A stretch of 64,000 nucleotides of DNA from Gilliamella sp. N-G2 (GCF_002142215.1 NZ_NAST01000013.1:1-64000); one strand, 5' to 3'; positions 50,088-61,785 are shown, numbered from the stretch's first letter. A program made the numbers and translations. The notes: generated by a model not told the origin, from the sequence alone.

Positions 50088-50956
50088 CATTGCCTGTTAT
50101 CCTTAATTTTGATCAAAGCGTAGGTGAAATTAATGAAGCTAAAACGATTGATTTTATGCAGTGGCAGGATGTAATTCGTTTTGGTTGTAATGAAAAAATT
50201 TTTCAAAAATTTAAAATACAATTACAACAAGCATTACCAGAAAACTATGGTACTGTATTAATGGGAAGTGGTGATTACCATCATATTTCGTTATTATTAA
50301 TTGAGCAGCTCGCTAACCAATATTCAGTAGATAATCCAATTGAAGTGATTATTTTTGATAACCATCCAGACAATATGCGTTATCTGTTTGGTGTTCACTG
50401 TGGCTCATGGGTAAGCTATGTAGCAAGTTTACCATTCGTGAGTCATGTCCATGTGTTAGGCATAACCTCTAATGATATTGGCTTATGGCATTTTTGGGAA
50501 AATAGATGGTCACCACTTTTTCATAAAAAACTGACCTATTGGAGCTTAGATGTCAATGTTTCTTGGGCGAAAAGAATTGGTTTAAATCATGCTTTTCGTC
50601 ATTTTGATTCGCCTGATGATTTGATTACCCAGTTTTTATCTGAGCAATATCGTAATACTAAACCAATATATTTATCGATAGATAAAGACGTATTAAGTGA
50701 AGAGGTTATTCATACTAATTGGGATCAAGGAAAACTGCAAACCTATCACTTACTAGATACTATTTCCTCAATTAAACCACGAATTATTGGTAGTGATATC
50801 ACTGGTGAATTATCAATATGGCAACCGAAAAGCTGGTTTAAACGATTACTTAGTTCATTAGATAAACAACCAGAAATATCATTAGAAAACCTAAATGGTT
50901 GGCAACAAGAACAACATCAACTCAATTTAATATTATTAAATGCTTTAAAAGCCTAG
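50084..50956 (+). CDS. Arginase-fold protein
   Basis: A 290-residue protein with ureohydrolase metal-site motifs: GSGDYHH near 61, FDNHPDNM near 91 and SIDKDVL near 203. These correspond to the Mn-binding His and Asp positions of arginase/agmatinase, in slightly altered form. It may hydrolyse a guanidino or acyl-amino compound made by the upstream enzymes. Translational overlap with the GNAT gene supports a shared pathway. Confidence 0.7.
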   Translation: MTLPVILNFDQSVGEINEAKTIDFMQWQDVIRFGCNEKIFQKFKIQLQQALPENYGTVLMGSGDYHHISLLLIEQLANQYSVDNPIEVIIFDNHPDNMRYLFGVHCGSWVSYVASLPFVSHVHVLGITSNDIGLWHFWENRWSPLFHKKLTYWSLDVNVSWAKRIGLNHAFRHFDSPDDLITQFLSEQYRNTKPIYLSIDKDVLSEEVIHTNWDQGKLQTYHLLDTISSIKPRIIGSDITGELSIWQPKSWFKRLLSSLDKQPEISLENLNGWQQEQHQLNLILLNALKA

Positions 50957-51018
50957 TATTGTTACTCTGTTATTCTTCAATGAAATATAGCTAGGCTTGA
51001 TTTTTGATTTAGATTTGA

Positions 51019-51417
51019 TTAATGACTATTATGAATGTTTTTATTAGTTAGTTTACTTTCTGCCAATGCTAGAAACATAATTCCTGAAACAATCAATATT
51101 GTTCCGATTAACTTAAATAATGTTATTGGTTCATTAAATAACCAAACTGATGCAATCATTACCGTGACGACTTCGAAATGAGACGCTGCAAAAGCAGGTC
51201 CTACAGGCGCTTTTTTTAATAAAGTCATCCAAGTGAAGAAAGTAAAAATATAACCCGCAATTGATACATAAATCCAATGGCCAGAAAACACCCTAACAAT
51301 CCATTCAACACTCATCGCAAGCGGTTGAGCATGCTCTGCAGCCAATTTGAAACTGCACTGGGCAATAGTGTCAAACATTAGTAATACGGTAAAACCAATC
51401 AAATAGAACTTAGCCAT
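51019..51417 (-). CDS. Small DMT/SMR-like transporter, subunit 2
   Basis: A 132-residue, four-helix membrane protein of the drug/metabolite superfamily (SMR or half-EamA size). A conserved first helix carries DTIAQCSFKLA, followed by LLKKAPVGPAFAASHFEVV and FNEPITLFKLIGTILIVSG. ATG 51417 begins 1 base after the preceding gene's stop, so a TTG at 51444 is unlikely. Together with subunit 1 it probably forms a heterodimer, as in paired SMR exporters. Confidence 0.75.
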   Translation of the reverse strand: MAKFYLIGFTVLLMFDTIAQCSFKLAAEHAQPLAMSVEWIVRVFSGHWIYVSIAGYIFTFFTWMTLLKKAPVGPAFAASHFEVVTVMIASVWLFNEPITLFKLIGTILIVSGIMFLALAESKLTNKNIHNSH

Positions 51418-51418
51418 A

Positions 51419-51775
51419 TTAAGAAATCCCCACAAAAATAACACCAGCAGTTATTAATAACATGCCAATAATGCGATAAAGGGTTAGTAATTCTTTGAAA
51501 AGAATTCGACCGACTAACATGATAGTAATAATATTGAATGAGGCGAGTAATACACCTTGTGAAAGTGGCACTAAGGTTAAAAAGGCTAGCCACAATAAAA
51601 ATTCGGCAATGTAAGAGGCTATTCCTACCCAAATCCAATGATTTTTAGCCAAATCTAACCAATAGTACCACCCATCTCGATTGGTCGGTGATATTGCCGC
51701 ATATTTAAAGGCAACTTGTCCTAAAGTATCAAAACAGATATTACTAACCCAAAGAAAAATAACTAAGGATGACAT
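51419..51775 (-). CDS. Small DMT/SMR-like transporter, subunit 1
   Basis: A 118-residue, four-helix protein similar in plan to its downstream neighbour (FDTLGQVAFKYAA in helix 1; LTVPL-type middle helix; FKELLTLYRIIGMLLITAG in helix 4). Paired, adjacent, unequal SMR-like genes usually make a heterodimeric exporter. Placement among biosynthesis-like enzymes suggests it exports their product. Confidence 0.75.
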   Translation of the reverse strand: MSSLVIFLWVSNICFDTLGQVAFKYAAISPTNRDGWYYWLDLAKNHWIWVGIASYIAEFLLWLAFLTLVPLSQGVLLASFNIITIMLVGRILFKELLTLYRIIGMLLITAGVIFVGIS

Positions 51776-51780
51776 TATGT

Positions 51781-52608
51781 TTAATTTCCTTCTGCAAGAT
51801 TATTAAAAAATGAAGCACATTCTTTAATCACTTCTCGGCGTTGGCTATCAATAGTAATTAAATGGTAACTATCATTTAATACAATTAACTGTTTTGGACC
51901 AGAGACGTGTTTTTCAACTAATTTTGCATTTGTTTCAATATTGGCAATGTCATCATTACCTGAATGCATAATTAAACACGGTGAGGTAACTTTAGGTAAC
52001 TCCTGACGCATATGTTTAGCCAATAACTGCATTTCAGCTAAAGCTGGGAAAGGGTTACCTGCCAATCCAGCAGATGCTGCATCACCACTTAACATACTTT
52101 CAGATACAACGGCTCGTATCCGTTCATCCTTAAGGCCATAAGGTGGTTTTTCAATAAAAGATACTTTTTGAAAAATACCAAGTTTTTTGAAATAGACTAA
52201 TAAAAAGAAGAATTTTTTAGCCCAAAATGGCATGCTCCAGCCATCATAAGAAAATGTAGGTGCTAAAACACCAACACCTTTCACTTGATTGGGACGATCG
52301 GCAGCTAATTTTAACGCTAATAATGCGCCCATAGATAAACCGGCGACAAACAGATTATCAACATGTTGAGCTAAATAATCAGCACCATCTTGAACACTTT
52401 TATACCAATCTTGCCAAGTTGTTTTACATAGATCTGCTTCAGTACCACAGTGACCTGCTAGCTGTATTGCATACACAGTAAATCCAGCTTTATGTAAACC
52501 ATTGGCTAAAATACGCATTTCATTTGGTGTACCAGTTAAACCGTGAATTAATAGCACGCCATTTTTATTACCAGGTAAAAAATAAGATAAATCTTCAATT
52601 GTACTCAT
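51781..52608 (-). CDS. Alpha/beta hydrolase, carboxylesterase-like
   Basis: A 275-residue serine hydrolase. The nucleophile S92 lies in GLSMGA, the acid is probably the Asp in SGNDDIAN near 226, and the His is in DSYHLITID near 254; the oxyanion region is IHGLTGTPNEM. Its size and motif spacing resemble small carboxylesterase/monoacylglycerol lipase types. It ends 6 bases before the transporter pair and is 10 bases after the phosphatase gene, so it belongs to the same operon. Confidence 0.8.
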   Translation of the reverse strand: MSTIEDLSYFLPGNKNGVLLIHGLTGTPNEMRILANGLHKAGFTVYAIQLAGHCGTEADLCKTTWQDWYKSVQDGADYLAQHVDNLFVAGLSMGALLALKLAADRPNQVKGVGVLAPTFSYDGWSMPFWAKKFFFLLVYFKKLGIFQKVSFIEKPPYGLKDERIRAVVSESMLSGDAASAGLAGNPFPALAEMQLLAKHMRQELPKVTSPCLIMHSGNDDIANIETNAKLVEKHVSGPKQLIVLNDSYHLITIDSQRREVIKECASFFNNLAEGN

Positions 52609-52618
52609 TATTATTCCT

Positions 52619-53347
52619 TTATTTTACCGCCATGACTGGAATTAGTGTTTGTTGCATCTGTTTTAATGCTTCGGTTACATCAGCAAAGCTCTCAATAGCA
52701 CTGTGCTTAATATTGTTTTTTTCACAGTAATTAATCAACTTATCTTTGGCGAAAACCAGATCGACATGATGAGAAACGCAAAAATCGGAAGTACCATCAC
52801 CAACATATAGTATCTGAGGAAAATGTTGCTGTTGTTTAACATGATTGCATTTGCAGTTACCACTTTGTTTAATACAATCCTTATTGGCAAATGGGAACTC
52901 AAGGCGCCAACTTCGTTGATTATTATGCATTAACTTATTGGCATAAATAGGTAGATGCTCAATACCATGGTGTTTTAACACAAACTGAATAGCATAATCT
53001 AAGCCATCACTAACTACATGAACTGGAATATGATTTTTTTCGGTGTGATCAATAAATGCTTTAAAATTATCATCAATTTCAATTTTTGCTAATGCTTGAT
53101 TGAGTTCCTCCAGACTAGCATCCATTAATGCAATCTGTTTGCTCATACATTCTTGAGAGCCGATTTTGCCACTAACCCATAATTCCTCAAGTTCATCACA
53201 ACCATCTTGACCGAATTGGCTAAGTAAAGTATCAGTAACATCTTTAACACTAATTGTGCCATCAAAATCACATAAAATAATAGGGTTTTGGTGGTGAGTA
53301 TAAGATGGCTGAAAAAGGTGATTAGTAATTGATGAAAAAGTATTCAT
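52619..53347 (-). CDS. HAD-IB phosphatase, MtnX-like
   Basis: A 242-residue haloacid dehalogenase-fold phosphatase. Motif I is DFDGTI with D27 and D29, motif II is VVSDG, and motif IV is VGDGTSDFC. The insertion and length resemble MtnX-like or phosphoserine-phosphatase-like HAD-IB enzymes. A CKC-type Cys cluster near residue 161 is unusual. It is the first gene of the minus-strand operon; no other methionine-salvage gene is nearby, so a true mtnX role is doubtful. Confidence 0.78.
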   Translation of the reverse strand: MNTFSSITNHLFQPSYTHHQNPIILCDFDGTISVKDVTDTLLSQFGQDGCDELEELWVSGKIGSQECMSKQIALMDASLEELNQALAKIEIDDNFKAFIDHTEKNHIPVHVVSDGLDYAIQFVLKHHGIEHLPIYANKLMHNNQRSWRLEFPFANKDCIKQSGNCKCNHVKQQQHFPQILYVGDGTSDFCVSHHVDLVFAKDKLINYCEKNNIKHSAIESFADVTEALKQMQQTLIPVMAVK

Positions 53348-53508
53348 AGTTAACGTAAAAATTGCTTAGTTATAGATATTGGCACCAATTTTCTCATATA
53401 GTGCTAGTAAACTTTGTAGGCTCTTTGTATATCTTTTGTAACGAGGCTTCATTTACCTGTATAATAAGGTATCTTGAAGTACACATTATACGGTAAAGAG
53501 AACCGAAA

Positions 53509-54237
53509 ATGAGTGAACGTATATTAATCATCGAAGATGATGAAAGATTAGCCAATTTAATCCAAGTTTATTTAATCCGTCAAGGGTATATCGTTGATTG
53601 GCATAATAGTGGTGCCGGTGCCGAAGAAAAAATACAACAGATCAACCCTGATTTAGTTATTTTAGATGTCATGCTGCCAGAAAAATCTGGATTTGATATA
53701 TGTCGAGATATACGTTCGTGGTTTACAAACTATATTCTGATTATGACCGCGAGTGAAGACAATATTGATGAAATTGTTGGTTTAGAGTTAGGTGCAGATG
53801 ATTATCTAGCTAAACCTATAGAACCGCGGTTATTACTTGCTCGTATTCGTGCATTGTTGCGACGAAAACAGATCGAAACCGATAAAGAAAGCTATAAGGA
53901 ACTAATAACTTCGTTTAACAATAATACTCTGGTCTTTGATAATTTAGTTATTGATGGTGAAAATCGAAGAGTGTTATTAGATGGACAAGATATCGATTTG
54001 ACTACGGCAGAATTTGATTTACTTTGGTTATTAGCAAATAACGCCGGTAAGATTTTATCTCGAGACGACATATTTTCCCAAGTAAGAGGTATTGATTTTG
54101 ATGGCAGCGATCGTTCTATTGATGCGCGTATTTCTCGATTACGACGTAAATTACTAGATGATCCTGACAACTCATCGCGGATTAAAACCGTGCGTGGAAA
54201 AGGCTATCTATTTATGCGTGAAGGGGAAAACCATTGA
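53509..54237 (+). CDS. rstA: OmpR-type response regulator, RstA-like
   Basis: A 242-residue DNA-binding regulator. The receiver domain has the acidic pocket at D10/D11, phosphorylation site D53 (VILDVMLPEKSG) and Lys in YLAKPIEP. The winged-helix domain (about 145-240) reads TTAEFDLLWLLANNAG ... RSIDARISRLRRKLLD, close to E. coli RstA (DRSVDVAISRLRKKLLD). Overlap with the kinase gene makes it a classic pair. Targets are unknown. Confidence 0.85.
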   Translation: MSERILIIEDDERLANLIQVYLIRQGYIVDWHNSGAGAEEKIQQINPDLVILDVMLPEKSGFDICRDIRSWFTNYILIMTASEDNIDEIVGLELGADDYLAKPIEPRLLLARIRALLRRKQIETDKESYKELITSFNNNTLVFDNLVIDGENRRVLLDGQDIDLTTAEFDLLWLLANNAGKILSRDDIFSQVRGIDFDGSDRSIDARISRLRRKLLDDPDNSSRIKTVRGKGYLFMREGENH

Positions 54238-55577
54238 AACAATTATTAGCTAAACCGCTATTTTTCAATCGCCGTATCGTTTTTTATCTCGTTATTTTGC
54301 TTTCATTACAATGTATTATTGCTTATGGTGCATTATTGGTATTCGATTCATTGCCTTCGTCATTGACTGATATGCCTGATGATCATATTGTTTTTCGTGA
54401 ATCACAACGTGGAACCGTCAACTTAATTCGTAAACACATTGATGAAAATAAGCAACGTCCATTGCAAGAAGTAGTGAATGAATTACAGCCTTCTTTTGGT
54501 TATCCAATAAAAGTTTTACCAGAACAGACTATCTTGTCTCATTCCGTTAAAAAAGAGTTAGAAAAACTCGGTTTTGCTTATGATGGTGATGACGAGGTTG
54601 TCTATATTGATTTAAAGGATGGACATCTATTGCAACTAGGTCCGATTTTAATGCGAGATATATTAGAATCGAATACCATGTCGTTGAGTGTATTTCTTAT
54701 TATTTGGGCCTTGTTTAGTGCCATTATCTTTTTTATTTTAATCTATTTTGCTTTTAGTGCTGTTTGGAAAGATCTGGTTAATATTCGTCAAACCGCAGAG
54801 CAATTGGGGCAGGGAAATTTAAAAGCACGTACTGAAAATGTGAAAGGTTGGTTATTCAAACCGTTAGCTAATGTACTTAATAACATGGGGACTCACATTG
54901 AACATTTAGTTAGTACTAACCAAACGATTTCTCATGCAATGGCTCATGAACTACGCACGCCACTTGCACGGATGCGATTTGAGTTAAGTATGCTTGAAGA
55001 GTCTACAGATGAGCATGAAAAAGCATTACTGCAAAAAGGGATGAGCGATGATATTGACGAACTTGAAACGCTAATTAATGCCAGTTTGAATTATTTCAAA
55101 ATGCAGCAGAGTAACATCGAATTAAATCTTACTAATGTATCGTTGAAAGATTGGGGTGAAAAAGTTTGTCAATCATTAGCACTATTTAAACCTGAAGGGT
55201 TTGAGCTAGTTTGTAATAGTCAAGATGTAGAAGCCAAAATTGATACTAATTTGGTTGAAACCATTGTCAAAAATTTACTACTCAATGCGTTTAAATATGC
55301 TACACATAAAGCGGTGTTGAATATCACAAAACAGGATCATCAAGTGATTTTAGAGATTGATGATGATGGCGCAGGTATTCCTTTTGATGCGCGTGATAAT
55401 ATTTTTATGCCTTTTGCTCGGCTTGATACTAGCCGCACACGTTCAACCGGCGGATATGGGTTAGGGCTTGCTTATGTAAAATTAATGGCGGAATTTCACG
55501 ATGGTAAAGCATTTGTGGTGACGAGTCCATTAGGGGGCGCCAGATTTGTGGTTTCGATAAAATCAGGCGATGAATAA
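54234..55577 (+). CDS. rstB: Sensor histidine kinase, RstB-like
   Basis: A 447-residue inner-membrane kinase. Two membrane helices (about 15-37 and 143-168) flank a periplasmic sensor domain. A HAMP domain follows at about 170-220, the phospho-acceptor H238 lies in MAHELRTPLARMR, and the ATP lid has DDDGAGIP and GGYGLGLAYV. The start is TTG at 54234, overlapping the regulator's TGA, with AGGGGA upstream. It is similar in plan to E. coli RstB. The signal sensed is unknown. Confidence 0.85.
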   Translation: MKQLLAKPLFFNRRIVFYLVILLSLQCIIAYGALLVFDSLPSSLTDMPDDHIVFRESQRGTVNLIRKHIDENKQRPLQEVVNELQPSFGYPIKVLPEQTILSHSVKKELEKLGFAYDGDDEVVYIDLKDGHLLQLGPILMRDILESNTMSLSVFLIIWALFSAIIFFILIYFAFSAVWKDLVNIRQTAEQLGQGNLKARTENVKGWLFKPLANVLNNMGTHIEHLVSTNQTISHAMAHELRTPLARMRFELSMLEESTDEHEKALLQKGMSDDIDELETLINASLNYFKMQQSNIELNLTNVSLKDWGEKVCQSLALFKPEGFELVCNSQDVEAKIDTNLVETIVKNLLLNAFKYATHKAVLNITKQDHQVILEIDDDGAGIPFDARDNIFMPFARLDTSRTRSTGGYGLGLAYVKLMAEFHDGKAFVVTSPLGGARFVVSIKSGDE

Positions 55578-55781
55578 TCAAGCTAGATTTAATAAAATTT
55601 AATCAAAAACTATTAAAAAGATATAGATTTAAACAGGAATATTTTTTAGATAACTTAAAACTCTTGTTTTAACGTTTCGAAAAAACAAAAAATTTGCTAT
55701 ATTCTTTGGTCAAAATGATAAAAGTGAAAAATCTCATTTCTAAATTGGTCATGAGTTAACATATATAATTAGAGGTTTTTT

Positions 55782-57458
55782 ATGAGCGGTGTATTACCGA
55801 CAGAGAACGAAACTCGTCCAACAAACTTTATTCGTCAAATTATTGATGCAGATCTTGCGGCTGGAAAATATAAAACAACCCATACTCGTTTTCCGCCTGA
55901 ACCTAATGGCTATCTACATATTGGTCATGCAAAATCTATCTGTTTAAATTTCGGGATTGCGCAAGATTATCAGGGTAAATGTAATTTACGCTTTGATGAT
56001 ACCAATCCTGCCAAAGAAGATATTGAATACGTTGAATCTATTAAAGAAGATGTTCGTTGGTTAGGGTTCCAATGGGATGGTGAAATTTGTTACTCATCTG
56101 ACTATTTTGACCGTTTATATGAATATGCATTAGAGCTTATCAATAAAGGTCTTGCTTATGTCGATGAACTGTCAGCTGATGAAATCCGCGAATATCGTGG
56201 AACATTAACACAAGCAGGTAAAAATAGCCCTTATCGAGATCGAAGTATTGAAGAAAACCTAGCATTATTCATCCAAATGAAAGAAGGTAAATTTGCAGAA
56301 GGTAAAGCTTGTTTAAGAGCAAAAATCGATATGGCATCACCATTTATTGTTATGCGTGATCCCGTGTTATATCGTATAAAATTTGCTGAGCACCACCAAA
56401 CTGGCAATAAATGGTGCATTTATCCAATGTATGATTTTACACATTGTATCTCGGATGCTATTGAAAATATAACCCATTCACTTTGTACGCTCGAGTTCCA
56501 AGATAATCGTCGTTTGTATGATTGGGTTTTAGATAATATTACTATTGAAGCAAGACCGCATCAGTATGAGTTTTCAAGATTAAATCTTGAATATGCGATT
56601 ACTTCTAAACGAAAATTAACCCAATTAGTTTCTGAACAAATTGTTGACGGTTGGAATGATCCTCGGATGCCTACCGTATCTGGTCTGCGTCGCCGTGGTT
56701 ATACACCGGCATCAATTCGTGAATTTTGTCGTCGAATTGGTGTAACTAAACAAGAAAATACGGTTGAAATGAGTACACTTGAGTTCTGTATTCGTGAAGA
56801 TCTCAATGAAAATGCGCCACGAGCAATGGCGGTACTCGATCCTGTTAAAGTTGTCATTGAAAACTTTTCGGAAACACTAGATGAAGTACTTAGTATGCCA
56901 AATCACCCTAATCGCCCAGAATTAGGTCATCGAGAAGTGACATTCACGCGTGAAATTTATATAGATAGAGCTGATTTTAGGGAAGAAGCAAATAAAAATT
57001 ATAAGCGTTTAGTGTTAGGTAAAGAAGTTCGCTTGCGTAATGCTTATGTGATACGAGCAGAGCGTGTTGAAAAAGATGCGGACGGTAATATTCAAACTAT
57101 TTATTGTAGTTATGATCCTGCCACATTAAATAAAAATCCTGAAGATGGACGTAAAGTTAAAGGAGTTATTCACTGGGTGTCAGCTAAATTTGCTAAGCCA
57201 GCTGAAATTCGTCTGTATGATCGGCTATTTAATACTCCAAATCCAGGTAGTGCAGAGGACTTTTTATCAACTATCAATCCAAATTCATTAATTATTAAAC
57301 ATGGGTTTGTTGAACCTAGTTTGCAAAAAGTTGAAGCAGAACAAGCTTATCAATTTGAACGTGAAGGTTATTTTTGTCTTGATAGTAAATATGCCACTGA
57401 AGATAATTTAGTATTTAATCGAACAGTAGGATTAAGAGACAGTTGGAACGAAGCTTAA
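55782..57458 (+). CDS. glnS: Glutaminyl-tRNA synthetase
   Basis: Class I synthetase charging tRNA-Gln. The HIGH motif is in [15 protein letters not shown] near residue 42; the KMSKS-like loop is [10 protein letters not shown] near 273. The beta-barrel anticodon-binding domains occupy the C-terminal 210 residues. Length 558 is close to E. coli GlnRS (554). AGAGG lies 8 bases before the ATG. Confidence 0.97.
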   Translation: MSGVLPTENETRPTNFIRQIIDADLAAGKYKTTHTRFPPEPNGYLHIGHAKSICLNFGIAQDYQGKCNLRFDDTNPAKEDIEYVESIKEDVRWLGFQWDGEICYSSDYFDRLYEYALELINKGLAYVDELSADEIREYRGTLTQAGKNSPYRDRSIEENLALFIQMKEGKFAEGKACLRAKIDMASPFIVMRDPVLYRIKFAEHHQTGNKWCIYPMYDFTHCISDAIENITHSLCTLEFQDNRRLYDWVLDNITIEARPHQYEFSRLNLEYAITSKRKLTQLVSEQIVDGWNDPRMPTVSGLRRRGYTPASIREFCRRIGVTKQENTVEMSTLEFCIREDLNENAPRAMAVLDPVKVVIENFSETLDEVLSMPNHPNRPELGHREVTFTREIYIDRADFREEANKNYKRLVLGKEVRLRNAYVIRAERVEKDADGNIQTIYCSYDPATLNKNPEDGRKVKGVIHWVSAKFAKPAEIRLYDRLFNTPNPGSAEDFLSTINPNSLIIKHGFVEPSLQKVEAEQAYQFEREGYFCLDSKYATEDNLVFNRTVGLRDSWNEA

Positions 57459-57466
57459 TCATAATC

Positions 57467-57492
57467 AATACGCCAACTCTGGTTGGCGTATT
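57467..57492 (+). terminator. Hairpin terminator after glnS
   Basis: Perfect 10-base arms (AATACGCCAA and complement) around a 6-base loop. The T tract is weak, so termination strength is uncertain. Confidence 0.6.
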
Positions 57493-57824
57493 AATCTACT
57501 TTACTTTATATTTTTATTGATATCATCGTCAGAAGGTTAGTTTGGCTTACTTTTGTAGTATGAATATAATCCTTATAATAATGATTACTAACTGATTGTA
57601 ATTAAAAATTTTCTGAATTTAATAATAAACATTAAAGATTTATTTTAAAAAATTGTAGTGTTTTAAATAATCATAAAAAGCCGAATTGAGCGTTAAAAAA
57701 CCCCTTTCCTCAAAATTCTTTGATTACATTATATTATGATTTTTAAGATAGCCTCTTTGGTCAGTTTATTTTATAATGTTGTTCTATTTTTTTCCTATTT
57801 TGGCTTAAAAAGAGTACTCTTAGC
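57493..57824. other. Non-coding leader upstream of purL
   Basis: About 330 AT-rich bases. I see no gene-like frame and no palindrome matching the PurR operator, which controls purL in E. coli; the promoter was not resolved. Confidence 0.5.
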
Positions 57825-60800
57825 ATGAAAATTTTAGCTGGTTCTTCTGCTCTATCTGCATTTCGTATTAATAAAATTTTATCCTCTTGTCGTGAACAAT
57901 CTATCCCTATAACAAATATTGAAGCCCAATACATTCACTTTATTGATTTAAGTACTGAATTAACTGTTCAACAACAATTAACCTTAGATAAGTTGTTACA
58001 ATATGGCCCTAAAAGTGCACAAATAGATGTCGAAGATAAAACCAGTAAAATACTCTTTTTAGTTACTCCACGCGAAGGTACTATTTCGCCATGGTCATCT
58101 AAAGCTACTGATATTGCACATAATTGTGGATTATCACAAATCCATCGAATAGAACGAGGTATTGCTTATTATGTGCAAGCTAGTTCTCCGTTAACTGATT
58201 GTCAAAAAAATGCTTTTCTGGGCTTGATACATGACCGAATGATGGAGACCATTTTAAGCAGTTTTGAGCAAGCTGAACAATTATTCAGGGCTGATCAACC
58301 CAAACCAGTAACAATTATTGATTTGTTAGGACAAGGTCGTCAAGCATTAGAGGAAGCTAATCTAAAATTAGGTTTGGCTTTAGCACCAGATGAAATTGAC
58401 TATTTAGTTGAGAATTTTCAGAAATTAAACCGTAATCCAACTGACATTGAGCTTTATATGTTTGGTCAAGCAAACTCTGAACATTGTCGTCATAAAATAT
58501 TTAATGCTGATTGGATTATTGATGGTGTAAAACAACCAAAATCATTATTTAAAATGATCAAAAATACTTTTGAACATACGCCAGATTATGTGTCATCCGC
58601 TTATAAGGATAATGCCGCGGTTATGGATGGTTCGAAAGTTGGACGATTCTTTGCTGATTATGATAGTCGAAGCTATGATTATCATCAGGAATATGCTGAT
58701 ATTTTAATGAAGGTGGAAACCCATAATCACCCAACGGCAATATCTCCTTGGCCGGGGGCGGCAACCGGTAGTGGCGGTGAGATTCGAGATGAAGGAGCGA
58801 CAGGAAAAGGAGCTAAACCAAAAGCAGGATTAGTAGGTTTTTCTGTTTCGAACTTACGAATTCCGAATTTTGAACAACCGTGGGAACAAGATTTTGGTAA
58901 ACCGGATCGAATTGTTAGTGCATTTGACATTATGATGGATGGACCCTTAGGTGGTGCGGCATTTAATAATGAATTTGGTCGTCCAGCTTTACTTGGTTAT
59001 TTTCGTACTTATGAAGAGAAAGTAAACAGTTATAATGGTGATGAAGTCAGAGGTTACCACAAACCGATTATGTTAGCTGGTGGTATGGGCAATATTCGTC
59101 GTGAACATATTCAAAAAGGTGAATTTCCTATCGGCTCCAAATTAATTGTCTTGGGTGGGCCTGCCATGAATATTGGTCTAGGTGGTGGTGCTGCCTCATC
59201 TATGACATCAGGACAATCAGATGCTGATCTTGATTTTGCTTCAGTTCAACGTGATAACCCAGAAATGGAGCGTCGTTGCCAAGAGGTAATCGATCGTTGT
59301 TGGCAACTTGGTGATAAAAACCCAATTTTATTTATTCATGATGTTGGTGCTGGTGGTTTGTCCAATGCGATGCCTGAACTAGTTAGCGATGGTGGCTGTG
59401 GCGGTCAATTTGAATTGCGCAAAATACTAAGTGATGAACCCGGAATGTCACCGTTAGAAATTTGGTGTAATGAATCACAAGAGCGTTATGTACTGGCTAT
59501 TCACCCAGAAAGCTTGGAATTGTTTGATGAACTTTGTAAGCGTGAACGCACTCCTTATGCTGTTATTGGTGAAGCCACAATAAATAAAGCAGTCGTGTTA
59601 CATGATGAACATTTCAACAATAATCCGATAGATTTACCGTTAGATGTGTTATTGGGCAAAACCCCTAAAATGTTACGAGATGTTAAATCTAGCCAAGCAG
59701 AAGGGGATCATTTTTCAACATCCGATATCAATTTATATGATGCGGTGAAACGAGTATTACATTTGCCAGTTGTGGCGGAAAAAACTTTCTTAATTACCAT
59801 TGGTGATCGTTCGGTAACAGGTATGGTTGCTCGTGATCAGATGGTTGGACCTTGGCAAGTGCCGGTTGCCGATTGCGCGGTGACAACAGCAAGTTTAGAC
59901 AGTTATTACGGTGAAGCAATGTCGATGGGGGAGCGTGCCCCGGTTGCCCTGCTTAATTTTGCTGCATCAGCTAGATTAGCGGTTGGTGAAGCAATTACCA
60001 ATATTGCTGCGACAAATATTGGCGACATTAAACGTATTAAGCTTTCAGCTAACTGGATGGCTGCAGCTGGTCATCCAGGTGAAGATGCTGGTCTTTATCA
60101 AGCCGTTAAAGCCATTGGTGAAGAGTTATGTCCTGCTTTAGGATTAGCCATTCCGGTTGGTAAAGACTCCATGTCAATGAAAACAACATGGCAACAAGAT
60201 GGTGAACAAAAAACGGTAACTTCACCGTTATCATTGATGATTTCCGCATTTGCTCGAGTTGAAGATGTGCGTAAAACAGTTACCCCACAACTTTGTACAT
60301 ATGAGGATAATCTATTACTATTTATTGATTTATCTAAAGGTCATCAAGCATTAGGGGCAACAGCATTAGCACAAGTTTATCGTCATTTAGGACAAAGAAC
60401 AGCTGATGTTCATGATGCTAAAGAATTAGCCGCTTTTTATCAGGCCATCCAAAGTTTAGTTGTGCAAAATACCTTACTTGCTTACCACGACCGTTCTGAT
60501 GGTGGTTTATTGGTAACCTTAGCTGAAATGGCATTTGCAGGACATTGTGGTATAGATATTGATATTAATTCACTTGGTAGCGATGTCATTGCCTCACTAT
60601 TTAATGAAGAACTTGGCGCAGTTATTCAAATTCGTAATGGTGATTTAGAAAAAGTCATGACATGCTTTAAGCAGCTTGGATTATCTCAGGCGATTCATAC
60701 ATTAGGAACAGCTAAAACAGGACAGCAATTTATTATTCGTAATAATAGCGCCGTTGTGTATAGCGAATCGCGATTGACATTAAGAACATGGTGGGCAGAA

Positions 60801-61727
60801 ACCACTTGGCAAATGCAACGCTTACGTGATAATCCACAATGTGCAGATCAAGAACACCAAGCTAAGCAAAATGATGATGATCCAGGCTTAAATGTTCATC
60901 TTACTTTTGATATTGAGCAAGATATTGCTGCACCTTACATAGTCAAAGGTGTGAAGCCTAAAGTTGCAGTTTTACGTGAACAAGGTGTCAATTCACATGT
61001 TGAAATGGCAGCAGCATTTGCTCGAGCGGGTTTTGAGTCAATTGATGTTCATATGACTGATTTATTATCAGGTCAAGTGACTTTGAATCAATTTAATACG
61101 TTAGTTGCTTGTGGTGGTTTTTCTTATGGCGATGTATTAGGGGCAGGTGAAGGTTGGGCTAAGTCTATTTTATTTAATGAACAAGTCCGTCATGAATTTG
61201 AGCAATTCTTCCATCGCAATGATACTTTATCGTTAGGTGTTTGTAATGGCTGCCAGATGATGTCGAATTTAAAAGAACTGATACCAGGTGCTGAGTTATG
61301 GCCTCGCTTTGTTCGTAATATATCGGAACGTTTTGAGGCGCGTTTTAGTTTAGTTCAAATTCAATCTAGTCCGTCATTACTATTTACCGATATGGCAGGT
61401 TCGCATATGCCGATTGCGGTTTCACATGGTGAAGGTCAAGTCGAAACCCGTGATTTAGAACATTTGACTCGTTTAGAAGCTTCTGGCTTGGTTGCAGTTC
61501 GATATATTGACCATTTTGGCAAAGCGACAGAGCAGTACCCGGCAAACCCAAATGGTTCACCAAATGGTATTACCGCAGTAACCTCAAGTGATGGTCGAGC
61601 GACGATTATGATGCCGCACCCAGAACGAGTATTTAGAACGGTAACCAATTCGTGGCATCCAGATAATTGGGGTGAAGATAGCCCTTGGATGCGTATTTTC
61701 CGTAATGCTCGTAAGCAACTTGGTTAG
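57825..61727 (+). CDS. purL: Phosphoribosylformylglycinamidine synthase PurL
   Basis: Fourth step of purine synthesis, adding glutamine-derived ammonia to FGAR. The large single-chain form (1300 residues; 1295 in E. coli) is typical of Proteobacteria. The synthetase region has [20 protein letters not shown] near 300 and KGAKPKAGL. The C-terminal glutaminase has the nucleophile C1140 in LGVCNGCQM and the His/Glu pair in MPHPERVFR near 1266. A strong terminator follows. Confidence 0.98.
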   Translation: MKILAGSSALSAFRINKILSSCREQSIPITNIEAQYIHFIDLSTELTVQQQLTLDKLLQYGPKSAQIDVEDKTSKILFLVTPREGTISPWSSKATDIAHNCGLSQIHRIERGIAYYVQASSPLTDCQKNAFLGLIHDRMMETILSSFEQAEQLFRADQPKPVTIIDLLGQGRQALEEANLKLGLALAPDEIDYLVENFQKLNRNPTDIELYMFGQANSEHCRHKIFNADWIIDGVKQPKSLFKMIKNTFEHTPDYVSSAYKDNAAVMDGSKVGRFFADYDSRSYDYHQEYADILMKVETHNHPTAISPWPGAATGSGGEIRDEGATGKGAKPKAGLVGFSVSNLRIPNFEQPWEQDFGKPDRIVSAFDIMMDGPLGGAAFNNEFGRPALLGYFRTYEEKVNSYNGDEVRGYHKPIMLAGGMGNIRREHIQKGEFPIGSKLIVLGGPAMNIGLGGGAASSMTSGQSDADLDFASVQRDNPEMERRCQEVIDRCWQLGDKNPILFIHDVGAGGLSNAMPELVSDGGCGGQFELRKILSDEPGMSPLEIWCNESQERYVLAIHPESLELFDELCKRERTPYAVIGEATINKAVVLHDEHFNNNPIDLPLDVLLGKTPKMLRDVKSSQAEGDHFSTSDINLYDAVKRVLHLPVVAEKTFLITIGDRSVTGMVARDQMVGPWQVPVADCAVTTASLDSYYGEAMSMGERAPVALLNFAASARLAVGEAITNIAATNIGDIKRIKLSANWMAAAGHPGEDAGLYQAVKAIGEELCPALGLAIPVGKDSMSMKTTWQQDGEQKTVTSPLSLMISAFARVEDVRKTVTPQLCTYEDNLLLFIDLSKGHQALGATALAQVYRHLGQRTADVHDAKELAAFYQAIQSLVVQNTLLAYHDRSDGGLLVTLAEMAFAGHCGIDIDINSLGSDVIASLFNEELGAVIQIRNGDLEKVMTCFKQLGLSQAIHTLGTAKTGQQFIIRNNSAVVYSESRLTLRTWWAETTWQMQRLRDNPQCADQEHQAKQNDDDPGLNVHLTFDIEQDIAAPYIVKGVKPKVAVLREQGVNSHVEMAAAFARAGFESIDVHMTDLLSGQVTLNQFNTLVACGGFSYGDVLGAGEGWAKSILFNEQVRHEFEQFFHRNDTLSLGVCNGCQMMSNLKELIPGAELWPRFVRNISERFEARFSLVQIQSSPSLLFTDMAGSHMPIAVSHGEGQVETRDLEHLTRLEASGLVAVRYIDHFGKATEQYPANPNGSPNGITAVTSSDGRATIMMPHPERVFRTVTNSWHPDNWGEDSPWMRIFRNARKQLG

Positions 61728-61733
61728 TAAAAA

Positions 61734-61759
61734 AAATCGCCGACAATAGTCGGCGATTT
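61734..61759 (+). terminator. Intrinsic terminator between purL and the DAHP synthase gene
   Basis: Perfect 11-base arms (AAATCGCCGAC and complement) around a 4-base loop, with A and T runs on the two sides. It can serve both convergent genes. Confidence 0.85.
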
Positions 61760-61785
61760 ATAAAGATAATTTTAGCTTTAACCGT

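Noticed and set aside
57493-57824. Riboswitch or PurR operator upstream of purL
   Set aside because: No purine-riboswitch-like core and no operator palindrome could be recognised in the AT-rich leader.
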